A stretch of DNA of 64,000 nucleotides from Nocardia asteroides. Its GTDB lineage: Bacteria; Actinomycetota; Actinomycetes; Mycobacteriales; Mycobacteriaceae. Location of the stretch: assembly GCA_019930625.1 (NCBI GenBank), contig CP082844.1:3286001-3350000 (forward strand). The letters run 5' to 3'. The notes under the pieces were generated by a model. That model saw only the letters and a list, made by a program, of their open reading frames with translations, made no database searches and had not been told where the DNA came from. The position numbers and the translations under genes are program-made. Shown one piece after another: positions 62,903-64,000 of this stretch. Numbering within the stretch: position 1 is the first letter of the stretch; each line of letters opens with the position of its first letter.

Positions 62903-63784
62903 TTATCCGAGGACTGCGGTCAGGTCCAGGTGCGCGAGTCGGTCGTGGTCGGCGAGGATGTCGATGGCGGTGATACGGCCGCCGACGACAGTGAAGCTCA
63001 TGATCGAGAACGGGGCGCCGTCGAGGGTGTTGACCAGTCCGGCGACGCCGTTGACGACCGCCGGGTTGACGGTGCACAGGGTGGCCATGCGCTGGAAGGT
63101 TTCGGCTTGCCCGGCGACGGCTGTCGCGCCCCGGATCACGCGCATCGCCTCGCCGGCGTCGGCGCGCAACACCACGTCGGGGTCGAGCATTCGCAGTAGT
63201 TCGTCGAAATCTCCACCGCGTGCGGCGGCGAGGAAGGCATCGACGACGCGGCGTTGCCGGGACAGGTCCGGGTCGGGGCCCGGTGTCGCGCCTCGGACCC
63301 GGCGCCGCGCCTGGCTGGCCAGCTTCTTGGCGGTTTGCGGCGTGCGATCCACGATGGGCGCGATCTGTTCGTACGGCATGGCGAACATGTCGTGCAGGAC
63401 GAAGGCGAGTCGCTCGGCCGGGCTCAGCGATTCCAGCACTATGAGCAGCGCCAGTCCCACCGAATCGGCGAGCAGCGCTTGTTGTTCCGGGCCGGGCGTG
63501 GTCTCGCTGGTGATCACCGGGTCGGGTAGGTGGTGGGCCTCTAACGGTTCCTCGTGGCGGCTCTTGCGTGCCCGCAGCATGTCCAGGCAGACCCGTCCGA
63601 CGACCGTGGTCAGCCAACCGCCCAGGTTGCCGACGCCGGCGGCGTCGGTGCGGGCCAGGCGCAGCCATGCCTCCTGAACCGCGTCGTCGGCTTCGGTGAG
63701 CGAGCCGAGCATCCGGTAGGCGACCGACCGCAGGTGTGTGCGGTGCTCTTCGAACCGGTCGGCCAGGAACTGCTCATCGTGCAC
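62903..63784 (-). CDS. SigJ-like ECF sigma factor with C-terminal SnoaL-like domain
   Basis: 293 residues. Sigma region 2 (FEEHRTHLRSVAYRMLGSLTEADDAVQEAWLRL) and region 4 (LVFVLHDMFAMPYEQIAPIVDRTPQTAKKLASQARRRV, with LSPAERLAF just before) are typical of the ECF41/SigJ group. A C-terminal NTF2/SnoaL-like domain (VVDAFLAAARGGDFDELLRMLDPDVVLRADAG) replaces a separate anti-sigma factor and modulates activity. GTG start with GAGGAGG. No anti-sigma gene is adjacent. ECF41 factors usually control a nearby oxidoreductase or epimerase, and here the converging epimerase-like gene is the obvious candidate. Confidence 0.9.
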   Translation of the reverse strand: MHDEQFLADRFEEHRTHLRSVAYRMLGSLTEADDAVQEAWLRLARTDAAGVGNLGGWLTTVVGRVCLDMLRARKSRHEEPLEAHHLPDPVITSETTPGPEQQALLADSVGLALLIVLESLSPAERLAFVLHDMFAMPYEQIAPIVDRTPQTAKKLASQARRRVRGATPGPDPDLSRQRRVVDAFLAAARGGDFDELLRMLDPDVVLRADAGEAMRVIRGATAVAGQAETFQRMATLCTVNPAVVNGVAGLVNTLDGAPFSIMSFTVVGGRITAIDILADHDRLAHLDLTAVLG

Positions 63785-64000
63785 GGGATCCTCCTCGATT
63801 TCTTCCCGAACCGATGACGAACCGGCGACGGAAAACGTGACCCTATCCCTTCGCCGGTCCGTCGTGCGGCCTGGCCGACCCGTCGGCGAGATGCGCGGCC
63901 GAAGGGCTCGCCAGCGCTTCGACCAGGAGTTCTCCGTGCTGCGGTCACAGTCTGTTCCCGCTGTACGTCAGTGCAGCGGAACACGATCCGCAAAGCCGGG
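63785..64000. other. Window end, no gene recognised
   Basis: About 215 bp upstream of the sigma-factor gene to the window edge. The open minus-strand frame here starts in unsuitable sequence and I do not call it. The sigma-factor promoter should lie here. Confidence 0.4.

Noticed and set aside
63610..63993. 127-codon minus-strand frame at the window end
   Set aside because: Overlaps the sigma-factor gene in another frame and begins in sequence without a ribosome site.

Overview
The window is high-GC actinobacterial chromosome, most likely Nocardia or a close mycolic-acid relative. This rests on gene content and order. A WhiB1 almost identical to the mycobacterial protein, a SigH/RshA pair, PdtaS, MoeZ, an EspG/DUF3558 type VII cassette and a DesA3-type desaturase with its reductase all appear, in an order that closely follows the desA3-to-Rv3205c interval of Mycobacterium tuberculosis as I remember it. 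No rRNA, tRNA, CRISPR array, transposase or phage gene was seen.

Layout. 0-3.6 kb (minus): lipid genes, namely a WS/DGAT-family protein with a damaged active site, DUF6912, a ferredoxin reductase and the start of a DesA3-like desaturase. 3.6-4.5 kb: gene-free, with a triplicated repeat and a hairpin element. 4.5-34.9 kb: conserved core with secA1, rsgA/aroA, an aldehyde dehydrogenase, an SRAP protein, ybaK, sigH-rshA, the 24-codon bL37 gene, a biotinyl protein, pdtaS, whiB1, a lipid kinase, a six-gene rhlE-led operon, a hydrolase/ferritin-like operon, a MmyB-type regulator facing YceI, DUF3107, TetR, DUF3152, moeZ and a TIGR02569 protein.

34.9-45.9 kb: accessory island, partly less GC-rich. 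It has a 36-codon ORF coupled to a CHAP-type hydrolase without a signal peptide, a chloramphenicol-exporter-like MFS protein, a three-gene unknown operon facing a Scr1-type HTH/DUF397 pair, a small secreted protein, and an orphan type VII satellite. The satellite is a tandemly duplicated DUF3558 lipoprotein/127-residue helical protein pair, a PPE/WXG-like substrate with a Ser/Thr/Pro-rich tail, and EspG.

46-56.5 kb: nitrogen assimilation. narK and a GntR/MFS pair precede narK2-nirB-nirD-HemD/winged-helix regulator-sirohydrochlorin chelatase, which lies behind a near-perfect double GlnR box. Import, reduction, siroheme supply and control are together, but no nitrate reductase is in the window. 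56.7-64 kb: an NmrA-like SDR, a TIR-membrane-propeller protein with a small coupled ORF, a GlxA-type regulator, an epimerase-like protein and a SigJ-type sigma factor.

Regulatory signals readable from sequence include a SigH-type promoter before sigH, a CRP/GlxR palindrome before whiB1, the GlnR box, palindromes in the YceI/MmyB-regulator intergenic region, and hairpin terminators. The strongest candidates for something undescribed are the orphan ESX satellite, the TIR-propeller module, the operon facing the Scr1/DUF397 pair, and a dispersed hairpin element whose stem changes but stays paired.
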